Assembly: GCF_004664715.2 (NCBI RefSeq)
Contig: NC_051082.1
Location: 7,099,072 to 7,163,071, forward strand
Direction: 5' to 3'
Source: Peromyscus leucopus
Taxonomy: Eukaryota > Chordata > Mammalia > Rodentia > Cricetidae
DNA: 64,000 nt
Within the stretch, counting starts at the first letter, position 1. The number at the start of each line of letters is the position of its first letter. The notes beneath the pieces are model-generated. The model was not told where the DNA came from. It saw nothing but the letters and a program-made list of their open reading frames with translations, and made no database searches. A program made the position numbers and the translations under genes. Below are positions 20,482-31,514 of this stretch, one piece after another.

Positions 20482-20535
20482 TCTCTCTCTATCTATCTAT
20501 TATCTATTTACTTATTTACTTACTTATCTATTTAT
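20421..20535. repeat. (TTTA)n/(TATC)n tetranucleotide array
   Basis: About 15 TTTA units run to about 20481, followed by TCTC, TATC and TTAC variants. Confidence 0.95.
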
Positions 20536-20538
20536 TTA

Positions 20539-20568
20539 TCCCTGCTGGACTTTTTTAATATAAAAATT

Positions 20569-20602
<34 letters not shown>

Positions 20603-20935
20603 TTTAAAAAGAAAATTCACGGAAGCCCCTTTTTTCTTTTTCTTTTTCTTTTATTGAAAGAGGAGGTTGACCAGTTGGCCTTTCCTATATTATGTATGTA
20701 TGTATGTATCTATCTATCTATCCATCCATCCATCCATCCCTGCTGGACTTTTTTTAATAAAAATTTATTGATATTGATAGATAGATATTAAAAAGAAAAT
20801 TTACGGCAGCCCCCTTTTTCTTTTTTTTTTCCTTTTTTTTTTTTATTTAAAAAGGAGGTTGACCATTTGGCCTTTCCTGTATTATGTACGTATGTATGTA
20901 TGTATGTATGTATGTATGCTATGCCTACGCAGTGA
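20539..20935. repeat. ~199-bp tandem duplication with embedded microsatellites
   Basis: CCCTGCTGGAC begins at about 20539 and again at about 20738. Each copy continues with a T-run and 'aataaaaattta', a GATA array, 'aaaagaaaatt', 'cggaagcccc/cggcagcccc', a pyrimidine run, 'ggaggttgacca' and 'ttggcctttcct', ending in (TATG)n. The copies differ mostly in the simple-repeat parts. Confidence 0.9.
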
Positions 20936-21442
20936 GGTTGAGGTTGGCTATTTATTTATTTTATATTTTATTTCTTTTCTTTTCTTTTATATTTTATCCT
21001 CACGTCATCGGCGTGGAGCCCCGGGGCTATGGGTTCTTTTCTGAAACAGCTGGGCAGCTGAGAATAGAACAGGGCCGAAGGCAGGAGTCTCTCTGAGCTC
21101 CGCACATGCTCTGATGTGCCAAGGAAGCCTCTGCTCTTACTCAGATAACGGCAATAGCACAATCCCACGATGCCAAACACCGTGCGCATATCCCGAAGAT
21201 GTGCTCAGTGTTTTCCAGTCAACGAGACAATCCGGTTCCCGGGGTTGCACAGGTGAGCCCTGCTTCAGGGATGCCTGCTGCAGAAGGTAAGTGGGTGCTG
21301 AGATTTTTGCTCAGCTCTCTTCTCAAGACTGTGTTGTCTGAGGGAAAGGGCGTGTCTTCCTTACTTGTAGAACTATACCTCATAGGCTAATGCTAGCCAC
21401 TAGCCCCTTTCCAAGAGGACCAAGCAACCTAAGAGTCAGAGG

Positions 21443-21545
21443 GATTGGCTGGAGAGGTGGCTCAGTGGGTAAAGGCCTTTACAGCCAGGCCTGATGACTG
21501 CAGTTCAAGCCCCAGGACCTAACTGGTAGAAAGAACTAACTCCCA
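21443..21545 (+). mobile_element. B2-like SINE, truncated
   Basis: GATTGGCTGGAGAGGTGGCTCAG at the head, then 'gatgactgcagttcaagcccc'. The 3' part is missing. Confidence 0.75.
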
Positions 21546-21912
21546 ATAGTTGACAAGTAATTTTTTTTTAAAGTATTAGAGGTAGCTTGGCATCTGCCCT
21601 AAACATGATTCTAATAATTAAATTCCAGGAAATCACATTGAAATTTCAAAGAGAGACATCTTGGTTATTTCGGACCTCGGAGTATTTTAAGGCTCAGTTT
21701 GTCTGTTTGTTCTTGCATCCCCTGAAGGCACTGGATAGATGTACAATGAACTTAGAAGATAAGTTGGAGGTAATCTAAAAAAATGCTGCACTGTACTCTC
21801 AAAACTGACTTCAACATATATGGGAACCCACAAAGGTTTCCTAGTGAGATCTGAGCTTGCTTTACCCAGCAGGGCTGCATTAGGGGATGGCTGGACCACA
21901 TGCATGGTTACA

Positions 21913-22153
21913 GGTGTCTGTGATGGTCTGCACTTGGCTGTGCTGGGGGGGGAGGTCTTTTGCTCCACCCCTTGGCATTCCTTTAAAAGACCTTTAGTAG
22001 AGCCAGAAGGGGCTGGTGGGTTTTTGACCCAGGCCCTCCCGAGGCTATCCTATGTTACTGTCTCTCTCTCCTCTATATTTCTATCTACATATTTCTCACT
22101 TCTTCCTCCTCAAGAGTACCCCGAGGGAAAAAGTAGGGGCAGGCCCCCCACAG
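21913..22153 (+). mobile_element. Possible LTR fragment
   Basis: The segment from 'tgtgatggtctgcacttgg' to 'ggcccccca' looks like a rodent LTR 3' part, with a CT-rich stretch and a TG start and CA end. The family is not identified and no flanking repeats were found. Confidence 0.35.
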
Positions 22154-22620
22154 ACATACACCCTGTAAGATCTCAAAGAGATAGAGTTGAGGATCAGAGG
22201 TCTGGATCATTACTGATTGGAATCTTGCTGTATTATGTTACATTTCATGGACAGGAGAACTAACATTTGTATCAGCTGCTGGCCTGTGTGGAAAGTCCAG
22301 GTAGGGTGGACTCCCCATTTACAGATGTCTACTTAGTGTCTCTGTGGGGTCACTTTTTGTGGTACTTGTTTTTATTTACGGTACAGGAGATCAAATCTAT
22401 GGCTTTGTGCATGCTAGACAAGGCTGTGCCCAAGCTCATTGTGTTACTTATTTTTTTCTTTTTTCAAAAAAGACACTTGTCAATATCTCAGTATCAAAAA
22501 TAGCTTCAGTTCTCTCCATTGACTCCAAAGAGACCTCAACCAAAGTGAACACATTTAAAGCCAATAACCTTCAGGCTCTACTAACAGATATTACAGAAAC
22601 CTCACCTAAAAGTATCTGTT

Positions 22621-22790
22621 GAGCCAGAAAGTGGTGGTGCACACCTTTGATCCCAGCACTCAGGAGGCAGAGGCAGCTGGATCTCTGTGAGTTCAAGGCC
22701 AGCCTGGTCTACAAAGCAAGTTCCAGGACAGCCAGGAATGTTACACAGAGAAACCCTGTCTGAGACAAAACAAAACAGAACAAAGCATTT
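22621..22790 (+). mobile_element. B1 SINE
   Basis: It runs from 'gagccagaaagtggtggtgc' through 'ggccagcctggtctacaaag' to 'gagaaaccctgtctgagac' with an A-rich tail. A B2 follows almost directly. Confidence 0.9.
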
Positions 22791-22797
22791 GTTGATG

Positions 22798-23012
22798 GCT
22801 GGAGAGATGGCTCAGTGGTTCAGAGCTCTGGTTGCTCTTTCTCAGGATCTGAGTTCAATTCCCAGCACCAACATGTCTGCCCACAACCATCTGTGACTCC
22901 AGTTCTAGAGAAGTTGATGCCCCCTTCTGGCCTCTACGGGCATTGCACACATGTGGTGCACAGACATCCATGCAGACAAAACATCCAAATACATAAAATA
23001 AAAATAAATCGT
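22798..23012 (+). mobile_element. B2 SINE
   Basis: GGCTGGAGAGATGGCTCAG head, 'gagttcaattcccagcacc', 'ccccttctggcctctacgg' and an AAATAAAAATAAAT tail. All B2 parts are in order. Confidence 0.93.
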
Positions 23013-23512
23013 TTTAAAAAGTAGAGATTGGGTGAGGAAAAGCAGCACACTGTCTGCTCACAGGCCATAGAGAATCCTCACAGACAGATGGGGTGGCCGG
23101 GGTACCTGGGTCCCCCAAAGTGCAAAGTTTCAAAATAATAAGATTTGTTTTAACAGTTTTGTACAAATGTTATTCAGAGTTTTTCCAGTGATGACTGATA
23201 CAAAGCCGAACTTGGAGAGAGAGTGCAGATTCAGATTGATGCGCTGACTTCATATGACTGAATCAAGGCCACAGACATAATGATTGTTCCCTTCCAGGAG
23301 GCAGAGAACGCTAAAGAGTCACCTCATGGTTGAGTGGGTGTTATCCATTTCGTGAGCGGTCAGGGAAGGGGTAGAGATGGATGAGTTCGGTCGGGGAGTG
23401 AGTGATGGAGGGCCTTGCCTGGTGTGCACTGGGGTAGGAAGGGAGTGCGGCTTTTACTGGCTCACTATTTTAACGTGGTCACTTCCGATGCAAAAAGTAA
23501 GAGTTGTCTGGG

Positions 23513-23648
23513 GCTGGAGACATGGCCCAGGGGTCAAGGGCACTTGCTGCTCTTCAAGAGGACCAGATGTAAGCATCCGGGTAGGGATGTTCACAACTAC
23601 CTATAACTCCAGTTCTGGGGGATTGGACACCTTCTTTTGGCCTCCTTG

Positions 23649-23697
<49 letters not shown>

Positions 23698-23700
23698 TCA
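23513..23700 (+). mobile_element. B2-like SINE ending in (CA)n
   Basis: 'ggggctggagacatggccc' through 'cttcttttggcctccttgag', then about 23 CA units to 23696. Confidence 0.8.
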
Positions 23701-24037
23701 ATACAAGCTTTTAAGAACTGAAAAGTAGTCTAAAGATATCTGAAGCTGAAAACCTCAACAGTATGTTTTGTTTGGTTTTGTTTCTTCGTTTCTGGCATCT
23801 CAGCTAACTCTTCCTGGGATCCCCTTTCTGATTTGGCAGTTACTCTGTACAGAGCGATGAGGTTTTACACAGTGAGGTCTTTTCTGAGCTGTGTTTGGCT
23901 CTTAGTAAGGGGGCACGTACCTGCTTCCCTCCTTCATGTATGCGTTGAGATGAAAGTTACTTTCCAAAAGTAAGAGAATTAGATCGAGTCTCCGGAACTG
24001 CAGAAGAACTTGGGGGTGCTTTTTGCAAATGGCTGCT

Positions 24038-24592
24038 GTGGTAGTTTGAATGTAACTGGCCCCTATGATCTCATAAGCACGATGTGACTTTGTTGGAGGA
24101 AGTGTGTTGTCACTGTGGAGGTGGGCTCTGGGGTCTCATATATGCTCAAGCCACGGCCAGTGTCTCAGACCATTTCTTTTTCTTTCTTTTCTTTTTTTTT
24201 AAAGCTTTATTTATTTATTATGTATACAGTGTTCTGCCTGCACGTTTGCCTGCAGGCCAGAAGAGGGCACCAGATATCATTACAGATGTTTGTGAGCCAC
24301 CATGTGGTTGCTGGGAATTGAACTCAGGACCTCTGGAAGAGCAATCAGTGCTCTTAACCGCTGAGCCATCTCTCCAGCCCCATTTCTTGTTGCTTGCAAG
24401 CCAAGACGTAGGACACTTGGCTGCTTCTCCAGTATCGTGTCTGCCTGCAAACCACCATGTCGCACCATGATGATAAATGGACTGGACTAAACATCTGAAA
24501 ATGTAAGCCACCCCAATTAAATGTTTTCCTTTACAAGAGTTGCTGTGGTCATGGTGTCTCTTCACAGCAATAGAAACCCTAACTAGGACAGT
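24038..24592 (+). mobile_element. Rodent MaLR-like LTR, split by a B2
   Basis: It starts 'gtggtagtttgaatgtaact' and ends 'aaccctaactaggaca', and is interrupted at about 24176 by the B2. The same family recurs uninterrupted at 62480-62832, and the two align at both ends, so this is one element cut in two. The family name is uncertain. Confidence 0.7.
24180..24382 (-). mobile_element. B2 SINE, antisense, nested in an LTR
   Basis: Antisense B2: 'gctttatttatttattatg', 'ccagaagagggcaccagat', 'gggaattgaactcaggacc', 'gagccatctctccagcccc'. CATTTCTT occurs on both sides (24171 and 24381), a candidate target-site duplication. Confidence 0.92.
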
Positions 24593-24639
24593 TGCCAAGA
24601 CAACAAAAATTACAGAATGGGTAGACCACAGACAGCATG

Positions 24640-25165
24640 CTTTTAAAGATGCCTCCCATGGTACTTCTCTGAATGTAACATCAGAACCCAGCAGCCTGCT
24701 CATCTCACGGGTACCCACAGGCAGTCTACAGAGACACCTTTGGTGAGTCCCTGGCTAACAGACTTCCTGTTGCCAGTATCTCTCCCACGGGAACTGAGTT
24801 TATATAAAGGGGTATTGGTGAGCCCTGCCTTCCCCGCTTCACTGTCCCCAAGTCCTGCTTGGGAATCGGGGAGTCTGGATTCAGGCTTGTGCTGTGAAAG
24901 CTTCCCTCATCCTCAGAGATGTATAAGGAGAGACTACTTCTGCAATGGGTATCCGCTATTGGTCTCTGCTGCCGGGACTGAGCTCTCCTCTGAGGCTCCA
25001 ACATGCTGTTACCACTCTGCCCAGGGCGCTAATAGCTCTTCTAATGCATGCTTACTCCCCAGCAATCCATTTTGGGGGTCTCTCTTGAACCCCTGCCCAA
25101 ATAAAAACCTTCCGGTGTGTTGCCCCCTGCAGTCCGGGCCAGCGATCCAGTCGTGAATGCGGTCC
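24640..25165 (+). mobile_element. LTR-like segment with TATA box and polyA signal
   Basis: TATATAAAGG at 24801 and AATAAA at 25099 are about 300 bases apart, with GC-rich R/U5-like sequence after, as in a retroviral LTR. The ends and family could not be fixed; the limits given are approximate. Confidence 0.4.
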
Positions 25166-25339
25166 TGACACAAAATTGTCAACGTTCATGAGAGGGGGTT
25201 AGCTTTTGACCCTAGAAAACACTCCATGATTGGTACCTCATCATCGTTCTTGAGGATGGAAAGTTCTGGAAAGATACATCACAAACACTGTTGGTGAATA
25301 TGGAGACTGCAGAGCAATGGAGTCGATTGTTTTGAAATG

Positions 25340-25640
25340 TGTGTGTTGTATGTGCATTGGTTCGTGGGTTCAGGCACATGTGCGTGTTCCTGTCCCCGTG
25401 GAAGCCGGAGAAGGCCATGGGGCATCCTGCTCCAGCATTCTTTGCTTCCTGGAGACAGGGAGCCTGAGCTAGGCTGGTCACCAACAAGCCTCTATATTCT
25501 CCTTCCTCCCGTCTCTGCCTGCAAGAGTTTGTATACAGCCACACCTGGCTTTTATGTGGATGTTGAGGAATTGAACTCAGGTCCTCTTCAGGAGTTCACC
25601 ACCTCCCCCAGCTCTGTGGCTGGCCTTTGTCTTCCATAAT
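25340..25640 (-). mobile_element. B2/B3-like SINE, antisense, diverged
   Basis: 'gaattgaactcaggtcctct' and 'ttcaccacctcccccagctc' form the antisense head; the left part is GT-rich. Confidence 0.55.
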
Positions 25641-25675
25641 ACTGGACATTTGATTACCTTATCTACATGGGGCAT

Positions 25676-25689
25676 TCTTTCTTTCTTTC

Positions 25690-25753
<64 letters not shown>

Positions 25754-25760
25754 TTTTTTT
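25676..25760. repeat. (CTTT)n tract
   Basis: About 19 CTTT units and a T-run. It is the expanded tail side of the antisense B2 that follows. The strand is pure pyrimidine over about 80 bases. Confidence 0.95.
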
Positions 25761-25917
25761 TAAAATAAAGTATACAGTATTCTGCCTGCATGCCAGAAGG
25801 GGGCGCCAGATCTCATTACAGATGGTTGGGAGTCACCATGTGGTTGGTGAGAATTGAACTCATGATCTCTGTAAGAACAGCCAGTGCTCTTAACCACTGA
25901 GCCATCTCTCCAGTCCT
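25761..25917 (-). mobile_element. B2 SINE, antisense
   Basis: 'tacagtattctgcctgcatg', 'gagaattgaactcatgatc' and 'gagccatctctccagtcc' in order. It carries a CTCF-like motif at 25793-25810. Confidence 0.92.
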
Positions 25918-26554
25918 ACATCAGGAATTTCTAAGGAACAGCAGTGTGAATGCCACTCTTGTGGCATTCCAGGCTAGAGACCGATCAGTGAGACTGAAAA
26001 CCACTGCAGTGATCAGCCTAAAGTCTAGTTCAAAAGTGTTGGCCTGTACCGCAGTGATTTTTCACTAGTGACCCAGGTGAGCAAATGAGACCCGCCCCCC
26101 AAGCTGGTTCCCAAGCATGTTTGATGCTGTAGCGCATCACCAAGTACTTAATACCCGATGCTGTAGAGCCATTTCCCAGCACTGATACATCAAAAACATA
26201 TCGAGGCTAATTTGCATTTTCTGGTTCCTTTGGTCTGGGGTTCAGCTGCACATGTAAACATGCACTGAACCACCCACCCACATGCCTAGCCTCCTGTTGC
26301 TGCTTTGCCGTATCAAAGCCATGCCGTTTTGTTTGAGCAGACGCCCTCTGAGAGAAGTAATTGCCATCTTGGGGCATTCAGCTGCCCCTCTTAGCAGATC
26401 ATCCCAGCTGGGCTTGTTGGTTTCCATATAGGGGTGGGGTGGGGTGGGGCACAGGTGAGGATGTGGGTACAGGTGTACATGTGGGTACAAGTGAGGTGCA
26501 CTCCCATCTGCTAGACAGCCCAGCCTCATTGCATGTGACCTGGGAGAGGTGCTA

Positions 26555-26556
<2 letters not shown>

Positions 26557-26607
<51 letters not shown>
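26557..26607. repeat. (TG)n microsatellite
   Basis: About 25 TG units. Confidence 0.95.
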
Positions 26608-26609
<2 letters not shown>

Positions 26610-26974
26610 GGTACACATGGAGGAAAGAGTAGGGTAGGGAGTCTATGTTAGAGGAAGCTTTTGTCCTTTCTGGGTAAAGGCTTTTCAGGTGAGGCATGTT
26701 CAGGGGGGGAACACCCGCACCCCTGTAAGTACCCCTCACCTATGCTCTGTAAGGAAGCCCGATAAACTCATCGGTTCCCCAGAGTGAACTTTGGCTGATT
26801 TGGGCCTGGGTTTGCCGTTGGGTCCTTAGGAGAAGAGGTAGATATTAGTTACATCTCTCCCCCGCCCCCCTTACCCCTCACCCCCCCACCCCCTGGGAAG
26901 GAACTTTGACAACACAATTCTTTCCAGTGCCATTCAGCAAAGCAATACCCTAGAGTGCCCTTTTCCATCGCTCC

Positions 26975-26989
26975 CCACTAGAGGGCAGC
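26975..26989 (+). promoter_or_regulatory. Candidate CTCF site
   Basis: CCACTAGAGGGCAGC fits the CTCF core consensus closely. It is outside any recognised SINE and between the Prkab1 promoter and Tmem233. Confidence 0.5.
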
Positions 26990-27269
26990 CTAAACTCAAA
27001 GGAGGCTTGGGAAAGGCCACTCAGGAGATTTATAGGCACGTTATCTTGAAATAACTTCTGTATAGATGCATTTTCATTTCGTCCTTCTGCTGAATTGTCG
27101 TGATAAGTGATAAAGAAAAAAGTGAATGTGTTTTGAGATGGAATGTTCAGCTAACACTTAGATTTAGTTTCACCTTGACTTAAAATTTAGGTTTTCTGTT
27201 GGTTAACAATGACAAGATGGTGGAGAAACCTTCAATTACATTCTCTTCCATTTCTTCTTCACTCACTCA

Positions 27270-27358
27270 TTCATCCATCATCTATCCATCCATCCTTCCA
27301 TCCTTTCATCCATCCTCCTATCCATCCATCCATCCATCATCCATCCATTATCCATCCA
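27270..27358. repeat. (ATCC)n imperfect array
   Basis: CATC/CATCC units with interruptions over about 90 bases. Confidence 0.9.
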
Positions 27359-27694
27359 ATGAATGTTCATGGAAAGTCTTTGTGCCACCTCCTGCCTTTT
27401 CTAGGAATCAGAGGTGAACACACTCAGCATGGCCCCTACCGCCAGAGAGCCTATATTATGCCTGAGAAAACCGGCGCCAAATGAAAATTACATAAATTGT
27501 ATCTAGCATTTACTGTGTTTATCTATTATTAGCATATGTGTGTATGTGTGCATGTGTGTGTATGTTGCATAGTGTGGATGTCCCTGTCTCATGGCGTTCA
27601 TGTGGTGGCCACAGTACAACTTTCAGGAGTTGGTTCTCTTCAACTGGCCAATCATGTCAGCTTGATACAAGCTAGAGTCATCTGAGAGGAGGGA

Positions 27695-27962
27695 ACCTGT
27701 TTTAGGGTTTCTATTTATGTGAAGAGACACCATGACCGCAGCAACTCTTATAAAGGAAAACATTTAATTGAGTGGCTTACAGTGTCAGGGTCATCTATTA
27801 TCGTCATGGTGGGACATGGCGGCGTGCAGGCAGAGATGGTGCTGGCTGCTTGATATGAATGCAATAGGATGTGGTCAGAGTGTCACACTGAGGGACACTT
27901 GAGCAAAGGAGACCTCAAAGTCCACCTCCACAGTGACACATTTCCTCCAATAAGACCAGCAT
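27695..27962 (-). mobile_element. Rodent MaLR-like LTR, antisense fragment
   Basis: 'agggtttctatttatgtgaagagacaccatg' type start, 'cttataaaggaaaacatttaattg' and 'ccacagtgacacatttcctcc' are the reverse complement of the family at 24038 and 62480. A B1 follows at once. Confidence 0.7.
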
Positions 27963-28110
27963 TGCTGGGCGGTGGTGGCGCATGCCTTTAATCCCAGCAC
28001 TCAGGAGGCAGAGACAGGTGGATCTCTGTGAGTTCGAAGCCAGCCTGGTCTACAGAGTGAGTTCCAGGACAGGCTCTAAAAGCTACAGAGAGAAACTCTG
28101 TTTTGAAAAA
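27963..28110 (+). mobile_element. B1 SINE
   Basis: 'gctgggcggtggtggcgcatgcc' head, 'gttcgaagccagcctggtc', then 'aggctctaaaagctacagag' and 'gagaaactctg'. The last blocks resemble cricetid B1 variants. Confidence 0.9.
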
Positions 28111-29167
28111 ATATGGACATTAGAATTTTTATTTAAGCTCTCTCTATACTTTCCCTCCGTGAGGTCTCTCTGTCTCTGCCTCTCTGCCTCTCTCTCTCTC
28201 CTTCCTCCTAATAAAGCTCTAAAAAGGTTAAAAAAATTTTTTTATTTACCTTCTCTCTTATGTGTGGCAATTTGTGTGAGGTCCTCTTTCATACTGCTCA
28301 TCAGACCCTTTGCTACCCTTCTAAGCAGTCAAACAACTCATTCCTATTTCCGTGAATTCTGTGTCACCTGCCCCCCCCCCGACCCCTGGGAGTGAACACT
28401 TTGAGGCAGCATTAGGAGTGGCCTCCTTGGGAAATTGCTAGGGCTCGTCCATGGCCCGCTGTGTGGGTGTGGACTGGGAACCACCTATATGTGGGAAGAG
28501 CATCATGGTCCAGCCACTGTCAGTTTGACTGGGGGCTCATCCACGCTTCGGAAACAGGTACCGGGCCGAAATTCGGATGCTTTACAAGGCTCGAAGCTGC
28601 TTCCTTCTCCACACCTCTGATAAGGGACGATCAGTGTTTGGGAGGGGGGTTCCTTCTGTGTGACTTCTCTGTGATGACAAGTAGCACTTAAATGGCATCT
28701 CTAATTCTGGGTTCAGTAGAACAGGGATTAAATGTCTGGATGTAGGCATCTACTTTTAAGATAACTCCCAGCGGCTAATAATAACAGGAACATGTATTTT
28801 TTTTTTCCAGGATTGGTAGTAAACCATGAATATGGATGCTATTTTAGATCAGGGAAGTAGTCGGTCGCCCTAAACTGTCTCTTATATTTAGCAGCATGGG
28901 TCTAGGGTTACATATCAGGATACGTGCAGGGAGCTGTTTTGCTGATTGCAGCTGTCCTGCCGTTTGCCAGAGCTAATTTGCTGATCCAGGAGCTGAGGCC
29001 AGCGATTTTATGTCTGCATCTGCCTCGGCCCATAACTTGTGGGCAGGGACAGAGCCGCTTCAAGACGTCCGCCCGCCTGAGCTGCGCTCAGAGCGGGCAG
29101 CGGATGGGAACTGTGCTCCCTGGACGTCAGCCCCTCACAGCCAGCCGACTCTCCCTGCTGCAGGGTG

Positions 29168-29169
<2 letters not shown>

Positions 29170-29214
<45 letters not shown>
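29170..29214. repeat. (GT)n microsatellite
   Basis: About 22 GT units. Confidence 0.95.
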
Positions 29215-29217
<3 letters not shown>

Positions 29218-30054
29218 CCCTCATAGTTTCCTCCCATGCCTGCTTTTGCTTCTGGTCCCCATCAGGCAGACTTCCCGGGGTCTCCCATAGCGGGATTCGA
29301 ATTTCAAAGCCGAGTCCAGTGTCTGTGCTTGAGCAGGTGCCCAGCGAATGCCGGCCGGATGAGATGAGTCTCCACACAGTTGGGCAATGGCTCTGAGAGC
29401 CGTTACTCTGCTCCTGCTCTTGGAAGGTGTAGCTAGAGCAGAAGGCCCGATGTGGACAGTGCTTTGAGTTTTTCTGCCCAGCATCTGTCTTTCCTTCTGG
29501 TAAAAGCTCTCTGGTTTTTCTCTGGGGAGTCACCTTTCCCACACCCTCCATCTGTGGAGATGGTGTGGCCCTAACCTCCCACTCAGCTCCGGTGACCCGG
29601 AGGGAGGAAGGGAGGGGAGAGACTTTCACACTCCTGACTGCAGCATCAATTTTTATTGGGCATACCTGCTTGATGATGGTTGGATACTCTATGGGCTTTT
29701 TTCCCTCCCCTGTTCCTGACCAATTGTCCATTATCTTGTACAGTTAATTCTCCTCCTACCCAGTCATTATGGAAGGAAACGCTTCAGCTCCATGGGTGTT
29801 GTTCAGACAGTAGGGAAAAGTCCAAAGCTGCTGTCTGCAGCCATCTCATTGCTATGAACCTAGAGCAAACACCCGGAGTGGGGCTGAAGAAAAGTCAGGG
29901 AATGTTTCCAACAACCCAGAACACCATTCTCTAGCCACTCTCCACATTCTCCCTCCCTGGAGTTTTTCAGTCACACGAACAGTGGCCCCCACTTTTTGCT
30001 TCAGCCTGTCCGTATCATTGGCTGGTGGACCGGTCCCCTTGGCTGATCGGTCCC

Positions 30055-30730
30055 AGCCCCTTTCCTGTTGCTGTGATGAAATTCCCTGACAGTGGCCACT
30101 GAAGAGAGGAAGAGCTTGTTCTTGGCTCACAGAGGGTGCAGCCCCCTCATGGTCAGGCGATCCCAGCACCAGGAGAGAGAGCTGGTTACATTCCTTCCTC
30201 AGGGAGTGGGGTGTGGGGGGCCCCTGAACCTAAGTCCCTCTTCAGGGCCCCATCTGTGGGAGGCCAGCTCCCACCTTTTTATAGGGTTCCTATGAGGAGT
30301 TGAGAGGAATAAGAAACATTTTAGATTTCAAAAAAAAAAAAAAAATAGTGGAGAGGAGACAGACGGAAACACAGGATAGCTTTGGGAGGACCTGGGTCAA
30401 TACCCAACGGCCCCTTCTGTCTCTTCAAAAGGACTTTTTATAACAATGCCAAGGGGCGGGGCGAAAGACCTCCTCCTTGCTAGATCAAAGCACACCACAC
30501 AGTCAAGTGCAGACCTTTCCAAACACCTGGTAACCACGCCCGTGGTCAAGTCATCCCCTTATCAGTCCTGCTGGGTAACGTGCTCAGCTCCCTTCTCCCT
30601 GACTTCCGCCTTTTCATTCACTCCAGGACCCTGCCGGAGGAATCCCGCTGCCCACAGTGGGTGTGCCTTCCCATCTCAGTTAACCGAATAGAGATAATCC
30701 CTCACAGTTATACATTCCAGGGAAGAGGGA
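30055..30730 (-). mobile_element. MaLR-like LTR, antisense, interrupted by another LTR-like insert
   Basis: The left part (30055-30250, 'ctgttgctgtgatgaaattcc') and right part (about 30580-30715, 'gctgcccacagtgggtgtgcc' to 'gataatccctcacag') fit one antisense MaLR LTR. Between them, from TGTGGGAGGCC at about 30254, lies about 320 bases of different sequence with an A-run and 'ggggcggggcgaaag', which I take to be an inserted LTR of unknown family. Confidence 0.45.
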
Positions 30731-31399
30731 CATCCAGACTTTATAAAAATACTCCAAGGAAGAGAACTGTCCCATATGGATCCCAGTGCTTAGAGCCCCT
30801 CTTAACCCTGTAGGTCCCACTGACAAGACTTTCATCTTATTTTGACTTTAGCTAAAGTAACATTTTAAATGCCTCATAGGTCAGGCATAAGCTAGTTTAG
30901 TGATGGGGGCTTCTCTCTACCCACCTCCGTCCTTTCTATGATTTTCTCTATGGAAGAAGGCTGTGGTGGATGAGCACATTTTGATTATGGAAGTTTCTAG
31001 AAGGATGAACACAGCAAGAAAAACAGACTCATACAGCATGGTAAATGGAATTACTTAAAGCCATTTTTATTTTTGCGCTCTCAGCGACACTTTCCATTGG
31101 GCAAAAGACCAGGGACCCAAACGTACACAGACACCAAGATGTGAGACACAGGATCTAATATGCTGGAATGGCGCTGGCATCCCTGTACACTGAGAATCCT
31201 GTCCCAGAGTCAGTCTCCTCCTGGGACAAGGGCTGGCTCGTGACACACCTGGGTGAAATGACGATAGATTCTCATGCCTACCAAGTTTTCTTCTTGTCAC
31301 TAGGGGCCAGCGTTTCCACAAGCGCCTTAGATCCACGATCACCATGCTTCATATTTGTTTAGTGCATAGAGTCCCCCCCAGGGGCACGTCTGTCATAGC

Positions 31400-31510
31400 A
31401 ATTAATGTTCATAGCAGTGTGAGGGAAGGAGGTAGCCGTTCTTGTCTCCATTCTTCAGAAGAAGAAACTCACCTAAAATCGACTTGCACAGTGTCAAATA
31501 AGTAAACACA
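31400..31510 (-). repeat. MIR-like fragment
   Basis: 'cattcttcagaagaagaaactcac' and the flanking arrangement resemble the MIR core; weak. Confidence 0.35.
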
Positions 31511-31514
31511 GAGT

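Noticed and set aside
29135..29731. 198-codon open frame on -
   Set aside because: It ends in a (CA)n tract and shows no known domain, splice context or repeat-free conservation that I can see.
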